64,000 nt of DNA from Shewanella sp. AS1 (GTDB lineage Bacteria > Pseudomonadota > Gammaproteobacteria > Enterobacterales > Shewanellaceae): the NCBI RefSeq assembly GCF_021412565.1, contig NZ_JAKCLJ010000005.1, positions 182,588 to 246,587 of the forward strand, in the 5' to 3' direction. The position numbers were made by a program, and so were the translations under genes. Of the stretch, positions 51,590-60,924 are shown in pieces. The notes under the pieces are model-generated. The model was given only the letters and a program-made list of their open reading frames with translations. It did no database searches and was not told the DNA's origin. Positions within the stretch are counted from its first letter, which is position 1, and every line of letters begins with the position of its first letter.

Positions 51590-53758
51590 TTAGTCCACCC
51601 AATGCAGCAGATCGCGAATAATGGACCAGCGCGGTTTTTCTTCACTGGCGCCTTTTCCTAGCATCCAGTAGTTGTAGAAACGCTGCTGATGTCCATCGAC
51701 TTTACGCAGTTTCAGCCAGTTGTTGACATAGTTGAGCAGGGAGTGATTGCTCAGGGCAACCCCATAGGCCATAGGATATTGACTGCTGTTTTCCAGCAGG
51801 GCGATGCCATAGTTGGGGAAGAAAAGTGTCCAGGCAGAACCCGCTTCGGCGCTTATGACAACCGCATCATACTTACCCCCTTTCTGACGGAAAAAGTCTT
51901 TATAGCCTTCAATTTTGATGAAGTTGACGTTGGGATAATAGAGCCTGGCCTCTTCGATCAGATCTTCATGCTCCACATAGGCGACCCTAGGTTTGTCCAT
52001 TGCCAGTATGGATTGGGTTCGCTTGTAACTGTTGACGTTGTGGTCTTCGGTGGCGATGGCTAGATTTAGCTCAAGCACTGGCTCTGTATAGCTAAGCTTA
52101 TCCATCTGTTCTATTTCCATGCTCAGGCCAGACATGGCGATATCGAAGAAACCTGCGTTAAGGTCTCTGGCCAGATGGTCTTTGTCGAAGGGGATAAACT
52201 CTATTTTGACCCCAAGATCTTCGGCGAGCTTAACCGCCATCGCAGTATCGAACCCTACCAGCTCGCCGTCGTTATTGTAGTAACTGAAGGGGACATTACT
52301 GGGTATATAGCCGACCCTGAGCAGGTTGCGCTGGCGTATAGTGTGCACACTGGCGATGGGTAAGACTGGCGTTTCACCCATTTTGGGAAATTTGCGCTGC
52401 ACCACAGTCGGGACATCGTCAGCCACGTGCATATTGGCTATCACTGTGCTTGTCACTTCCGGGCTGTGAATAAAGAGCCCCATGGCGACACGACAGGCTA
52501 TGAGTGTCAGGGCGATACTTCCCGCGACCCCGACACTCATTTTAATCAGCTGCGGCGGCCGCAGGCTCAGGCGCTTCTCGAACAGGGCGACCGTTATCAG
52601 GGTCAGGACAAACAGGTTCATTACTGCCGTGATTGAGTTAAATTTACCCGTGATAAAGCCCGACATTACAAATAGCTGGAATAGATCCTGGGGCAGGCGC
52701 ACCAGATCCAGCATAAAGGGAATCGCTACATACACACTGCCGAACAGGGATAGTAGACCTGAGATACTCAGTGAGGGCAGTTCGCTCACCTCGACAGGTG
52801 TGCCATTAAACCAGCCAGCAAACAGAACAAATAAGATGACGGTTAATTTGCCTATGTTGGGGAAGGTAAAGGCGATGGGCACCAGGATTTCAATCAGGGT
52901 TTCGGCATCTTCGCTCAGGCTTTCATGCTCGCGCATGATTTGTTTGCACTCCTCGATGATCACAGGGATCACGATGAAAATATTCCCCGTGGCGAAGGCG
53001 GTCACTAGGCTGGATTTAGAGATCCTCAGCGCCTGGGCGAAGGTGACAGGCGTTAATGAAGCGATGATCCAGGGAAGCAACCAGAAGGTCAGCAGTAAAC
53101 AGAGAACAAAGTAGCTGATGAGATACACCTGCATGCTGGCAAACTCATCGATCCCCATGGTGCCTGCGGCCGAGGCCGACATGGCAAAAATACCTATAGG
53201 CAGAATTTTAACCAGCGCCTGGGTGATCTTGGCGAAGATCTCACTGCAGGTGTGCATAAAGGTGAGGATCTGATGTTTATGCTCCCCCTCCATGCCGATA
53301 AGCGCAAGACCCATAGCAATGGAGAAGATCACCATGGCCGGCACATAGCCAGAGGCCATAGACTCGAAGGGGTTAGAGGGAATATAGAGCTTAAAGTAAT
53401 CGATATCGGCCACAGGCTCGATAATGCTGGTACTGAAGAAAGAGGCGGTTTCGATATAGGGAAAGGAGAGCGGCATAATGGCGATGACCACAAGGGCCAA
53501 TAGCCAGAGCAACACCATAATCAAACCGGCGCGGGTGAAGATAAGGCTGGCGGTGGCGCGGGTCAGTTTGCCTATACCGCCGATCAGGGAGACTAGAATG
53601 TAGGGCAGTACCGTCATCTGCATCAGCAGTATGACGCTGTTGCCTATGGTGCTTAACCAGCCAACGGACTCACCAAAAAAGATCCCAAATGAAAAACCCA
53701 CCAGCATGGCGACTATCATCTGGGTGGAACTTTGCATCGCAAGCAATTTTTTAAACAC
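51590..53758 (-). CDS. SDF-type symporter fused to a periplasmic solute-binding domain
   Basis: A 722-residue fusion. Residues 1-400 are a dicarboxylate/amino acid:cation symporter (SDF) domain of eight helices and two hairpins. An added helix at 407-430 (SVGVAGSIALTLIACRVAMGLF) brings the chain to the periplasm, where residues 475-700 form a family 3 solute-binding domain (LLRVGYIPSNVPFSYYNNDGELVGFD, DIAMSGLSM, YDAVVISAEAGSAW). In the SDF part the usual NMDGT motif of helix 7 is replaced by FPNIGK (299-304), and the Asp/Arg positions of helix 8 are absent, so ion coupling may differ. Substrate likely an amino acid or dicarboxylate; the tethered domain may deliver it or sense it. Confidence 0.88.
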   Translation of the reverse strand: MFKKLLAMQSSTQMIVAMLVGFSFGIFFGESVGWLSTIGNSVILLMQMTVLPYILVSLIGGIGKLTRATASLIFTRAGLIMVLLWLLALVVIAIMPLSFPYIETASFFSTSIIEPVADIDYFKLYIPSNPFESMASGYVPAMVIFSIAMGLALIGMEGEHKHQILTFMHTCSEIFAKITQALVKILPIGIFAMSASAAGTMGIDEFASMQVYLISYFVLCLLLTFWLLPWIIASLTPVTFAQALRISKSSLVTAFATGNIFIVIPVIIEECKQIMREHESLSEDAETLIEILVPIAFTFPNIGKLTVILFVLFAGWFNGTPVEVSELPSLSISGLLSLFGSVYVAIPFMLDLVRLPQDLFQLFVMSGFITGKFNSITAVMNLFVLTLITVALFEKRLSLRPPQLIKMSVGVAGSIALTLIACRVAMGLFIHSPEVTSTVIANMHVADDVPTVVQRKFPKMGETPVLPIASVHTIRQRNLLRVGYIPSNVPFSYYNNDGELVGFDTAMAVKLAEDLGVKIEFIPFDKDHLARDLNAGFFDIAMSGLSMEIEQMDKLSYTEPVLELNLAIATEDHNVNSYKRTQSILAMDKPRVAYVEHEDLIEEARLYYPNVNFIKIEGYKDFFRQKGGKYDAVVISAEAGSAWTLFFPNYGIALLENSSQYPMAYGVALSNHSLLNYVNNWLKLRKVDGHQQRFYNYWMLGKGASEEKPRWSIIRDLLHWVD

Positions 53759-54037
53759 GGCTTCTTTCCATTTTCCGCTGTGGCACGAGTGATCTAGACA
53801 AGCAAATTGTAGTCGACTCTGGTGAATAGACTCAGTATAAGTGGCTTAATTTCATCGATAAATGAGATGTTAGGCCAAAATTTAACCTATCTAAGAGCCT
53901 GATGGATTCTATATTAGTTATGGCGAATATTGTTTTCGCAAAATAGGCCGATTGGTAAGTTTGCAACTCTAGTAGTATTGCTTAAAAAATAGACTCGTAT
54001 AACACTTCTGAGAGACTTTTGATTAAGGATGATTGAA

Positions 54038-54691
54038 ATGGACTTTCCTCAATATACTTCACATGGATGTGAGCACACCCGATTCCTCAATTGTTTTCGC
54101 CCCTGGATGATGGGCGCCGCGTTACTGTTTTGTGCTTCGCCCAGCGCGATGGAGCAAGAGTCAAATAGCCTGGAGCAACTTCACGAACTGAGCGTGTTTG
54201 ACCAGCGGATCCGACTGCAATTTCCCAGCAATTGGCGACTGGCTCATCAAGATAGCAGTGAAAAGCTGTTTGCAGCGGAATTTATTCCCAAGGGACAGAT
54301 GCTGGCAGACTGGAGCGCACTCTATTGTGTCCAAGGGGTGAAAGGCTTGGCTGAAGATGTGGAACCTGAAACCTTTTTGGATACCTTCGCCAGTCACTAT
54401 AAGTACTTGTGTGATGGCACCATGGAATACAAGAAGCTGGGGCGGGGTAATGTGTCGGGGAACCAAAGTTTCAGCGCCACCCTCAGCTGTTCTAAGATGC
54501 CTCATAACCATGGTGATGAGCAGATCGAACAGGGAAATAAAGCAGAGATAGGCCACTATACCGTGATTGCCCTTGATGATGACTTCCTGATCCTGCATCA
54601 ATCGGCAAGGGGGGATGCCCTTGAGCCCATATCTTCACTCACTATTCCTGCATCCTTTGAGGTGCGCAGTAATATCATTAGCTTGCGCTAA
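54038..54691 (+). CDS. Exported protein of unknown function
   Basis: A 217-residue protein with a signal peptide around WMMGAALLFCASPSAM, preceded by an unusual polar N terminus (PQYTSHGCEHTRFLNCFRP). The mature part has four cysteines and an alternating alpha/beta pattern (LFAAEFIPKGQMLADWSALYCVQ, LSCSKMPHN). AAGGA eight bases before ATG 54038 slightly favours that start over ATG 54029. No domain recognised. Confidence 0.68.
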   Translation: MDFPQYTSHGCEHTRFLNCFRPWMMGAALLFCASPSAMEQESNSLEQLHELSVFDQRIRLQFPSNWRLAHQDSSEKLFAAEFIPKGQMLADWSALYCVQGVKGLAEDVEPETFLDTFASHYKYLCDGTMEYKKLGRGNVSGNQSFSATLSCSKMPHNHGDEQIEQGNKAEIGHYTVIALDDDFLILHQSARGDALEPISSLTIPASFEVRSNIISLR

Positions 54692-54760
54692 CAGCCAGCT
54701 TTCGCTAACAGGATTGACATGGATTGAAAGTGGGGAGCATGGGTTCCAATCTTTTTCAAA

Positions 54761-54817
54761 ATTTAGCTGCCCAATATTTAGCTGCCCAATATTTAGCTGC
54801 CAGAGTGGCAGCTAAAT
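54761..54817. repeat. 15-nt tandem triplication joined to a hairpin
   Basis: ATTTAGCTGCCCAAT at 54761-54775 and 54776-54790 and the first 11 bases of a third copy at 54791. The third copy pairs perfectly with GGCAGCTAAAT at 54807-54817 over AGAGT. Any of the three copies could pair with that same 3' arm. It lies between convergent genes and probably ends transcription. Confidence 0.8.
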
Positions 54818-54838
54818 TATCAATTAATGGGCTGTAGA

Positions 54839-56629
54839 TTATTGGGTTAATAATCTTCCTGAGGCAGAACAGGTCGCATGCTTATCAGGATTAAAAACAC
54901 TGATTTGATTGCGTCCATTATGCTTGGACTGGTACATGGCGCAATCGGCATCGTGCATCAGTTTCTCCAGTTTATAGCCCGACAGTTGGGTGTCTGTGAT
55001 ACCGAAACTGGCGGTGACCACCAAGTCGGTTTCCTTGCTGGAGTCTTTTATCTGTGCCATGGCTTTCTGGCAGGCTTCGGCGAGTCGAATTGCAGTATTG
55101 ATATCACTTCCAGGTAACGCAATACAAAACTCTTCCCCCCCTATGCGGGCGAAGAGATCGTTTTTCCGTCCATGTGCCTGACATACCTGAGCGACTTGCT
55201 GTAATACCCAGTCACCCCAAGCGTGACCATACTGATCGTTAATCTGTTTAAAGTAATCCAAGTCAAACAGTATGTAGCTCAGGGAGGTCTTGGTATTTTC
55301 ACAATAATTGAGAGCACTCTGAGTTACCTGGGTGAAATGTCCGCGATTGAGTATCTGGGTGAGCGAGTCATATTCGGCCAGTTGCTTAAGGCTGCGCTGA
55401 ACAGTCCAGGATTTATATCCCCAGAAAACCAGCAGGGTGATCACGGCGCAGAGCAAAATAATAAACAGTCTGTTGTTTTCAGCTTCCGCTTTAGCTAATT
55501 GCTGCTCAGTCAGCAGCAGGTTGTTTTGTCTATCGAGCAAGGCGATACGATTCTGTTGCTCTGCGGTTTGATGCTCGGCTAGCTGAAATGCCAGATGCTT
55601 GGTCTTGATATCGTCTAAGTAGGCCCTGTCTGCCTGGGTGTACTTGATATGGTAATTTAACGCCTGACGATAATCGCCGCGATCCTGCGCGTCCTGATAC
55701 AGTATCTCGTAGGCGGTGACAGTTGCTTGTGTATTGCCTAAGCCATTGGCGAGCTTGTTAATCTTATTGGCATAATCTAAGGCATCCGAGGTTTGTCCTT
55801 GTCCTTGATAGGCCTTAGACAGGGTGGCATAAACTTCGACGATGAGCCCTGGGTAATGCGTATTCTCAATCACATTGAGCCTTGGCAGCAATTGCTCGAA
55901 AACCTTGTCTAGCTGACCATCTTTGAGGTATTTGGTGGCAATGTAAGAGTGAATAAAGCTTTGCATTATCACTTCGTCATCACAGCTGTTGATGGCGGTT
56001 TCTAGGCTGGGGGACTCGACATCCAGTTGATTTAAACTCAGCAGGGCTTCGATGACCAAACCATTGGCCAGACAGCTATTGCGCGGCGAAGTGGCGGCTT
56101 GTTTCAACTTGTTGGCGTAGCTTAAACCCAACTCATACTGCTCTATCTGGTTGTAAAAAATGGCGGCGATGGCCAGTCCGTTCTGTATGAGCTCTGGATC
56201 TTTGATCGATTCCAGTAATTTGAAGTTTTTCGACAGATGGGATAACCCCAGACTCCAGTTCTGGGAAATCGCATAGATATTGATCAGGGTTTGATTCGCC
56301 TTGAACTTGAGTTGCTCATCGGCTTGGGAGGAGATGATCTCATTAAAAATCTCGATGCTTTGTGCGTTATTCCCCTGATAGGTCAGCTCGTAGGCCTGCA
56401 GGTATTGAAGATAGAGAGCCTGCTGCCGATTAATGGGCTGCTGTTCGAGGGAGTCGAGTAGCAAAGAGAAGGCCTCAGGATCACTGCTTTTCACCTGATC
56501 GGCCTGTTTCAATAGCGAGTCGACACTCACGTCTTTGGCCATGTTTATTTCTTTGGTCATATCCACTTCCTCGGCCATAGCCAGGCCGAAGAATAAGCAC
56601 AATGTGAGTATGAGTATGTTTATTTGCAT
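54839..56629 (-). CDS. Diguanylate cyclase with periplasmic TPR sensor
   Basis: A 596-residue membrane-bound signalling protein: signal peptide (ILILTLCLFFGLAMA), TPR-like helical repeats in the periplasm (about 45-350), a coiled coil (EQQNRIALLDRQNNLLLTEQQLAKAEAENN), one membrane helix (LFIILLCAVITLLVFWGY) and a cytosolic GGDEF domain. The active site GGEEF is at 497-501, with FDLDYFKQIND ahead, so it should make cyclic di-GMP from two GTP. RKND at 488-491, five residues before GGEEF, is a complete RxxD inhibitory site, so it should be product-inhibited. The start codon lies in a 14-nt tandem duplication. Confidence 0.92.
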   Translation of the reverse strand: MQINILILTLCLFFGLAMAEEVDMTKEINMAKDVSVDSLLKQADQVKSSDPEAFSLLLDSLEQQPINRQQALYLQYLQAYELTYQGNNAQSIEIFNEIISSQADEQLKFKANQTLINIYAISQNWSLGLSHLSKNFKLLESIKDPELIQNGLAIAAIFYNQIEQYELGLSYANKLKQAATSPRNSCLANGLVIEALLSLNQLDVESPSLETAINSCDDEVIMQSFIHSYIATKYLKDGQLDKVFEQLLPRLNVIENTHYPGLIVEVYATLSKAYQGQGQTSDALDYANKINKLANGLGNTQATVTAYEILYQDAQDRGDYRQALNYHIKYTQADRAYLDDIKTKHLAFQLAEHQTAEQQNRIALLDRQNNLLLTEQQLAKAEAENNRLFIILLCAVITLLVFWGYKSWTVQRSLKQLAEYDSLTQILNRGHFTQVTQSALNYCENTKTSLSYILFDLDYFKQINDQYGHAWGDWVLQQVAQVCQAHGRKNDLFARIGGEEFCIALPGSDINTAIRLAEACQKAMAQIKDSSKETDLVVTASFGITDTQLSGYKLEKLMHDADCAMYQSKHNGRNQISVFNPDKHATCSASGRLLTQ

Positions 56630-56645
56630 CAGTTTATTTGCATCA
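56618..56645 (-). repeat. 14-nt tandem duplication covering the cyclase start codon
   Basis: GTTTATTTGCATCA occurs at 56618-56631 and again at 56632-56645. On the minus strand this makes two ATG codons, 14 bases apart. The upstream one reads only ATG CAA ATA AAC TGA, and its TGA overlaps the ATG of the diguanylate cyclase gene. Confidence 0.85.
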
Positions 56646-57040
56646 GTTTGACTTTAAATATTATTTATTAACCCGCTAGGTTTAGCTTAGTCTCATCATT
56701 TGGTTTTTCATCATTGTGGATGTTTCACCATTACCAAGCATCTCTTCTGAGGCTATAAGCTGGCGAGTAGATGGGGCAGATATGACTAAATGAGGCCTGA
56801 TTATGAGCGTCTAATCTCATACCTATATCGATGCAGCCAAGTTCCCCGTTATGAGTGACTTCTTATTTTGTTACAATTTATTAACTTGGCGTTAGGCTAA
56901 CAGCCTTGGGCGAGATTTGGAACGTTAATTATTATTTTGATGGTGTTATTTCTGTCAGCCATAAGTCGCGCTTGTGTTTGTCAGACTAATTTGGCAGGTT
57001 ATTCCTTGCATTTGAAAAGGATATCAATATAGGAAACCCC
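56646..57040. other. Divergent intergenic region, no gene recognised
   Basis: About 395 bp between the divergent diguanylate cyclase and amidohydrolase genes. No open frame of note and no Shine-Dalgarno sequence before the cyclase start on the minus strand (the leader is AATAATATTTAAAGTC). Confidence 0.5.
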
Positions 57041-58345
57041 ATGAAAAAACCAATTAAAAACAAGAGTAAATGGTTACTCTCTGCCTTAGTAACAGCGGCG
57101 ATAAGTCACAATGCATTCGCCGAGGTGAGTGTGATCCACGCCGGAACCTTGTTGGTCAATCCTGCCAATGCGCCGCTAACGGAGCAAACCTTAGTGGTCG
57201 AGGATGGCAAAGTTAAAGCGATACGCTCAGGTTTTGTTGCCGCCGAATCCTTCGGGAATGATGTCACCTATATCGATCTGAAAAACCAGTTCGTGATGCC
57301 GGGACTGATGGATATGCATGTGCATCTTCAAGGAGAGCTGGGGCCGAAAAACGACAGTGAAAAGTTGCGTATGTCCGATGCCGATGTGGCGATGATGAGC
57401 GCCTATTTTGCCAAGAAGACTCTGCTGGCAGGCTTTACCACAGTCAGAGATTTGGGGGCCAGACCCGAGCAGATGTATGCCCTGCGTGACGGGATCAACA
57501 GAGGCTGGATAGATGGCCCAAGGATCATCGCCTCGGGCGGTGTGTCTGTCACAGGCGGTCACGGGGATGTGGACGGCATGAGTCCGGATCTGCTGGATAA
57601 ATTCACCTCGAAAACCATTTGTGATGGCCCCTATGATTGTCGCCGCGCCACCCGCCGCGCCATCAAGTATGGTGCCGATGTGATAAAAATTACCTCAACC
57701 GGCGGGGTGCTATCGGACACCAACACAGGCACGGGCCAGCAGATGAGTGACGATGAGATTAAGGAGATCATCGACACTGCCCATGCCCTTGGACGGCGGG
57801 TTGCCAGTCACGCCCACGCCACCGAAGGGATCAATGCCGCGCTGCGTGCTGGTGTCGACAGTATTGAGCACGGCAGTTATACAGATAAAGAGAGTATCAG
57901 GCTGCTGAAACAGAATAATGCCTTCCTGGTGCCGACTCTGCTGGCGGGGGATACTGTGGTGCAGATGGCCAATAATGCCGATTTCATGTCTGAGGCGATC
58001 AAGGCCAAGGCGAAACGGGTCGGCGGCGACATGATGAGCAGCTTTACCCGAGCCTATAAAGCGGGGGTAAAAATTGCTTATGGCACAGATAGCGGGGTGT
58101 CGGCCCATGGGATAAATGCCCGTGAGGCCGTGTTGATGCACAAGGCGGGGATGAGCAATAAAGATATTCTGATTTCGGCGACTCTGAACGGCGCCGAGCT
58201 AATCGATATGTCTGACAGCTTAGGCACACTGGATGTGGGTAAATTTGCCGACATTATCGCGACAGACACCAGCCCGCTGGAGGATATCTCTGCCTTGCTG
58301 GATGTGGGCTTTGTGATGAAAAATGGTCAGGTTTATAAGCAATAG
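57041..58345 (+). CDS. Exported amidohydrolase, Xaa-Pro/Xaa-Arg dipeptidase type
   Basis: A 434-residue metal-dependent hydrolase with a Sec signal (KWLLSALVTAAISHNAFA). The active-site set is complete: DMHVHLQ (metal), carbamylatable Lys in DVIKITSTGG, ASHAHATEGI and SIEHGSY (metal His) and GTDSG (catalytic Asp). It resembles periplasmic peptidases of the Sgx9260/carboxypeptidase class acting on dipeptides with C-terminal Pro or basic residues. It fits a set of secreted peptide-degrading enzymes in this window (subtilase, M13). It ends about 70 bp before the promoter of the cobalamin receptor. Confidence 0.88.
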   Translation: MKKPIKNKSKWLLSALVTAAISHNAFAEVSVIHAGTLLVNPANAPLTEQTLVVEDGKVKAIRSGFVAAESFGNDVTYIDLKNQFVMPGLMDMHVHLQGELGPKNDSEKLRMSDADVAMMSAYFAKKTLLAGFTTVRDLGARPEQMYALRDGINRGWIDGPRIIASGGVSVTGGHGDVDGMSPDLLDKFTSKTICDGPYDCRRATRRAIKYGADVIKITSTGGVLSDTNTGTGQQMSDDEIKEIIDTAHALGRRVASHAHATEGINAALRAGVDSIEHGSYTDKESIRLLKQNNAFLVPTLLAGDTVVQMANNADFMSEAIKAKAKRVGGDMMSSFTRAYKAGVKIAYGTDSGVSAHGINAREAVLMHKAGMSNKDILISATLNGAELIDMSDSLGTLDVGKFADIIATDTSPLEDISALLDVGFVMKNGQVYKQ

Positions 58346-58416
58346 CAATCGGACCTAGCCTGTTTAACGGCTATTTTTAAAGGCGTTTAATCGCAAAAAC
58401 GTATCACAAATCAAAT

Positions 58417-58446
58417 TAGACATTTAAACGTATAGATGGCTATAAT
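58417..58446 (+). promoter_or_regulatory. Sigma-70-type promoter of the cobalamin receptor
   Basis: TAGACA at 58417-58422 (5 of 6 to TTGACA), 18-bp spacer, and a perfect TATAAT at 58441-58446. Predicted transcript start is near 58453, right at a 9-bp hairpin (TCGCGAGTC at 58455 with GACTCGCGA ending 58488) that would form the 5' end of the message. Confidence 0.65.
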
Positions 58447-58507
58447 GCCGCTTCTCGCGAGTCAAGATCAGATAGTCCAGACTCGCGATGACTACAATAT
58501 AGTCAAT

Positions 58508-58683
58508 CTTTTGTGGTGCTTGCGCTAATATCAGGCGAGATAATCGGGAAGCCAGTGAGAATCTGGCACTGCCCCCGCAACGGTGAAGGTGAAAGTGGGA
58601 TGCGTCTGATGGCGTTTAATCATCCCAACTTGTCGCATAAGTCTTGTGTGCTTATGCTTATCCTCAGTCCGGAGACCGGCCCT
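58508..58683 (+). ncRNA. Cobalamin riboswitch
   Basis: The element shows the core words of the B12 riboswitch in order: GTGGTGC near 58514, GGGAAGCCAGTGAGAATCTG near 58549, GCACTGCCCCCGCAACGGTGA near 58565, and the B12 box AGTCCGGAGACCGGCC at 58666-58681. It lies 110 nt upstream of a TonB receptor. Adenosylcobalamin binding would reduce expression of the receptor when vitamin B12 is ample. Complementary words between 58720 and 58780 could be the expression platform. Confidence 0.93.
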
Positions 58684-58794
58684 TAAGGTGATTTCGAGAT
58701 TTCGGTGGGCAGATCTTGAAATGCGGTATGGGCAGGTCTTTTGCCGATATGCCGTGACTTCTTGCCCTGTTTTCCTTTTAGGAGTTAAAGGTAA

Positions 58795-60816
58795 ATGGGT
58801 ACACAACCAACAATTATTGCCGTATTGGTCGGCACTCTCTTTGCTGTTTCTGGCACACTGGCTACTGCGCCGGTTCAGGCTGCGGAACCTACTTCTGATT
58901 TGCAGAGCGCTGATCCGCAAACATCAGATAAGCAAACATCAGATCCGCAAATCCGTGTAGATGAAACCCTCACTGTCATAGGCCGCAGCGAAAATATCCC
59001 GCTCAATGTCGCCGCCAATGTAGCGATTATCGATGCGGCCGCCATTGAGCAGAGCGGCGCAACGACCTTAACTGAAGTGCTTCGCGGTCAAAATGGTATT
59101 CAAATCGCCGATTCCAATACAGGCGCCATCTTCGCGATGCGCGGTTTCAGCGCAGGGCAGGCGGCCAACAATACGCTGATCCTGCTCGATGGCCGTCGCC
59201 TTAATAATATCGATATTGCCGCGCCCAGTATCAATGCCATCCCACTCAATCAGGTCGAGCGGGTGGAGATCCTATCTGGTAGCGCCGGTGTCCTATATGG
59301 CGATCAGGCGGTTGGCGGGGTGATCAATATCATCACCAAGGCGCCCGAGGGTTCGGGTGGCAGCATGCAGCTCTCAGGCGGCAGTTTCTCTACCTATGAA
59401 GGCCGCGGCGATCTATTTGGTGCTATCAATGATAAGTGGCGCGTCTACGGTGCGGTCAGTTATAACCAAGGGGATAACTACCGCAAGCACAATGCCAATG
59501 AAACCACGTCTATCTTAGGTCGGTTGCAGTACCGCGATGAGGGCGACTCATTTTTTGTCGAGGGCAGTTATTATGATAATCACCGCGAGTTGCCTGGTGC
59601 CCTGAGCTTAGATCAGTTTAAGGATGACCCCACACAGGCGACCACCCAAGTCGACAGTTATATGCATGAGATGACAAGCGCCGCGCGTCTTGGGATCAAG
59701 CATCAGCTGACGCAGCATTGGCAGTTGGCTGCGGATGTGAACTACTCAGATACCTTAACCACAGGGCTAAATACCTGGAGTTCGACCCGGCGCGACAGCC
59801 GTTCACTGCTGGAGCTCAATCCCAAGGCGGTGGGGACATTTACCACAGGCAGCGGTGAGCTGCGCTTGGTGACAGGCCTAGATCTTAGCCGGGGCGAGTC
59901 TGAGTTCAGCTCCGGCCGGAGTAATGAACAGAAACAGGCAAGCGCCTATGTGCAGGCGACGGTTCCTCTGACTGAGGAGCTAAGCTACATAGTGGGTGGC
60001 CGCTATGCCAAGGTGGAAGATGAGCTGGTGGACCCACAGGCTTATGCGTCAGGTGTAGAGTTAGATCAGGATGCTCATGGCCTCGAGCTTGGGATCAACT
60101 ATCGCCCGAGCAGGAGTCAGCGTTTCTACCTGCGCTTCGATGAAAACTTTCGCTTTGCCAAGGTGGACGAACAAGCCTACACCTCGGCCAATGTTTTGGG
60201 GCTCGATCCTCAGACAGGATACTCCTATGAGGCCGGCTGGGATCTGACGTTGGCGAGCCATACTCTGCGAGTCAGTGCTTATCGCTTGGATCTTGAAGAT
60301 GAGATTGTTTTCGATGCCAGCGCCGCGAGCCCTGCCGGAGGGAGTTTTCCTGGGGCGAATGTGAATGCCGATGCGTCGCGCCGTTACGGGGTGAATCTGG
60401 ACTGGGACTGGCAGTTGAGTCAGGCGGTGCAGCTGGGGCTGGAATATCACTATATCGATGCCGAATTTACCGAGGGACTCAATCTTGGTAAGGCGCTCTC
60501 CTGGGTGGCCGAAAACAGCGGCCGCGCCTATGTCAGTTATGACATCAGCGACAGTCTGCAACTGTTTGCCGAAGGCGTCTATACGGGTGAGCGTTTTATG
60601 GAGGGGGACAATGCCAACCAGGATCCTAAGCTGCAAGCCTATACCCTGACCAATCTTGCCCTCAACTACAGCCATCAGAACTGGCTGGCAAGCTTAAGGG
60701 TCGATAATCTGCTTGATGAAGACTATGTCAGTGCGGGCTATTACAGTGCGTTTGGCAGCGGTTACTATGCTGGTACTGGCCGCAATCTGCGTTTAAGTGT
60801 CAGTTACCGTTTTTAG
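58795..60816 (+). CDS. btuB: TonB-dependent cobalamin receptor (BtuB type)
   Basis: A 673-residue outer-membrane receptor: signal peptide (VGTLFAVSGTLATAPVQAAE), a low-complexity stretch with the repeats SDLQSADPQTSDKQTSDPQ, TonB box ETLTVIG, plug (NVAIIDAAAIEQSGATTLTEVL, VERVEILSGSAGVLYGDQAVGGVINIIT) and a 22-strand barrel ending RLSVSYRF. The upstream cobalamin riboswitch makes vitamin B12 or a related corrinoid the likely ligand. No btuF or btuCD gene follows, so the periplasmic and inner-membrane parts are elsewhere. Confidence 0.88.
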   Translation: MGTQPTIIAVLVGTLFAVSGTLATAPVQAAEPTSDLQSADPQTSDKQTSDPQIRVDETLTVIGRSENIPLNVAANVAIIDAAAIEQSGATTLTEVLRGQNGIQIADSNTGAIFAMRGFSAGQAANNTLILLDGRRLNNIDIAAPSINAIPLNQVERVEILSGSAGVLYGDQAVGGVINIITKAPEGSGGSMQLSGGSFSTYEGRGDLFGAINDKWRVYGAVSYNQGDNYRKHNANETTSILGRLQYRDEGDSFFVEGSYYDNHRELPGALSLDQFKDDPTQATTQVDSYMHEMTSAARLGIKHQLTQHWQLAADVNYSDTLTTGLNTWSSTRRDSRSLLELNPKAVGTFTTGSGELRLVTGLDLSRGESEFSSGRSNEQKQASAYVQATVPLTEELSYIVGGRYAKVEDELVDPQAYASGVELDQDAHGLELGINYRPSRSQRFYLRFDENFRFAKVDEQAYTSANVLGLDPQTGYSYEAGWDLTLASHTLRVSAYRLDLEDEIVFDASAASPAGGSFPGANVNADASRRYGVNLDWDWQLSQAVQLGLEYHYIDAEFTEGLNLGKALSWVAENSGRAYVSYDISDSLQLFAEGVYTGERFMEGDNANQDPKLQAYTLTNLALNYSHQNWLASLRVDNLLDEDYVSAGYYSAFGSGYYAGTGRNLRLSVSYRF

Positions 60817-60867
60817 CCTTCACTTTCGCCCTATAAATAGGGTAAAGTTTTTGGCGCTAAAGCCGAT

Positions 60868-60897
60868 AAGCCAGTCATGATTGACTGGCTTTTTTTA
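60868..60897 (+). terminator. Terminator of the cobalamin receptor gene
   Basis: AAGCCAGTC pairs with GACTGGCTT around ATGATT, followed by T7. Confidence 0.92.
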
Positions 60898-60924
60898 TGA
60901 AGCTGAGTGGATGGAACTGAGAGA

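Noticed and set aside
54615..54815. 66-codon frame ending in repeated FSCPI units
   Set aside because: The repeated units are the 15-nt tandem repeat and hairpin between convergent genes; no start signal.
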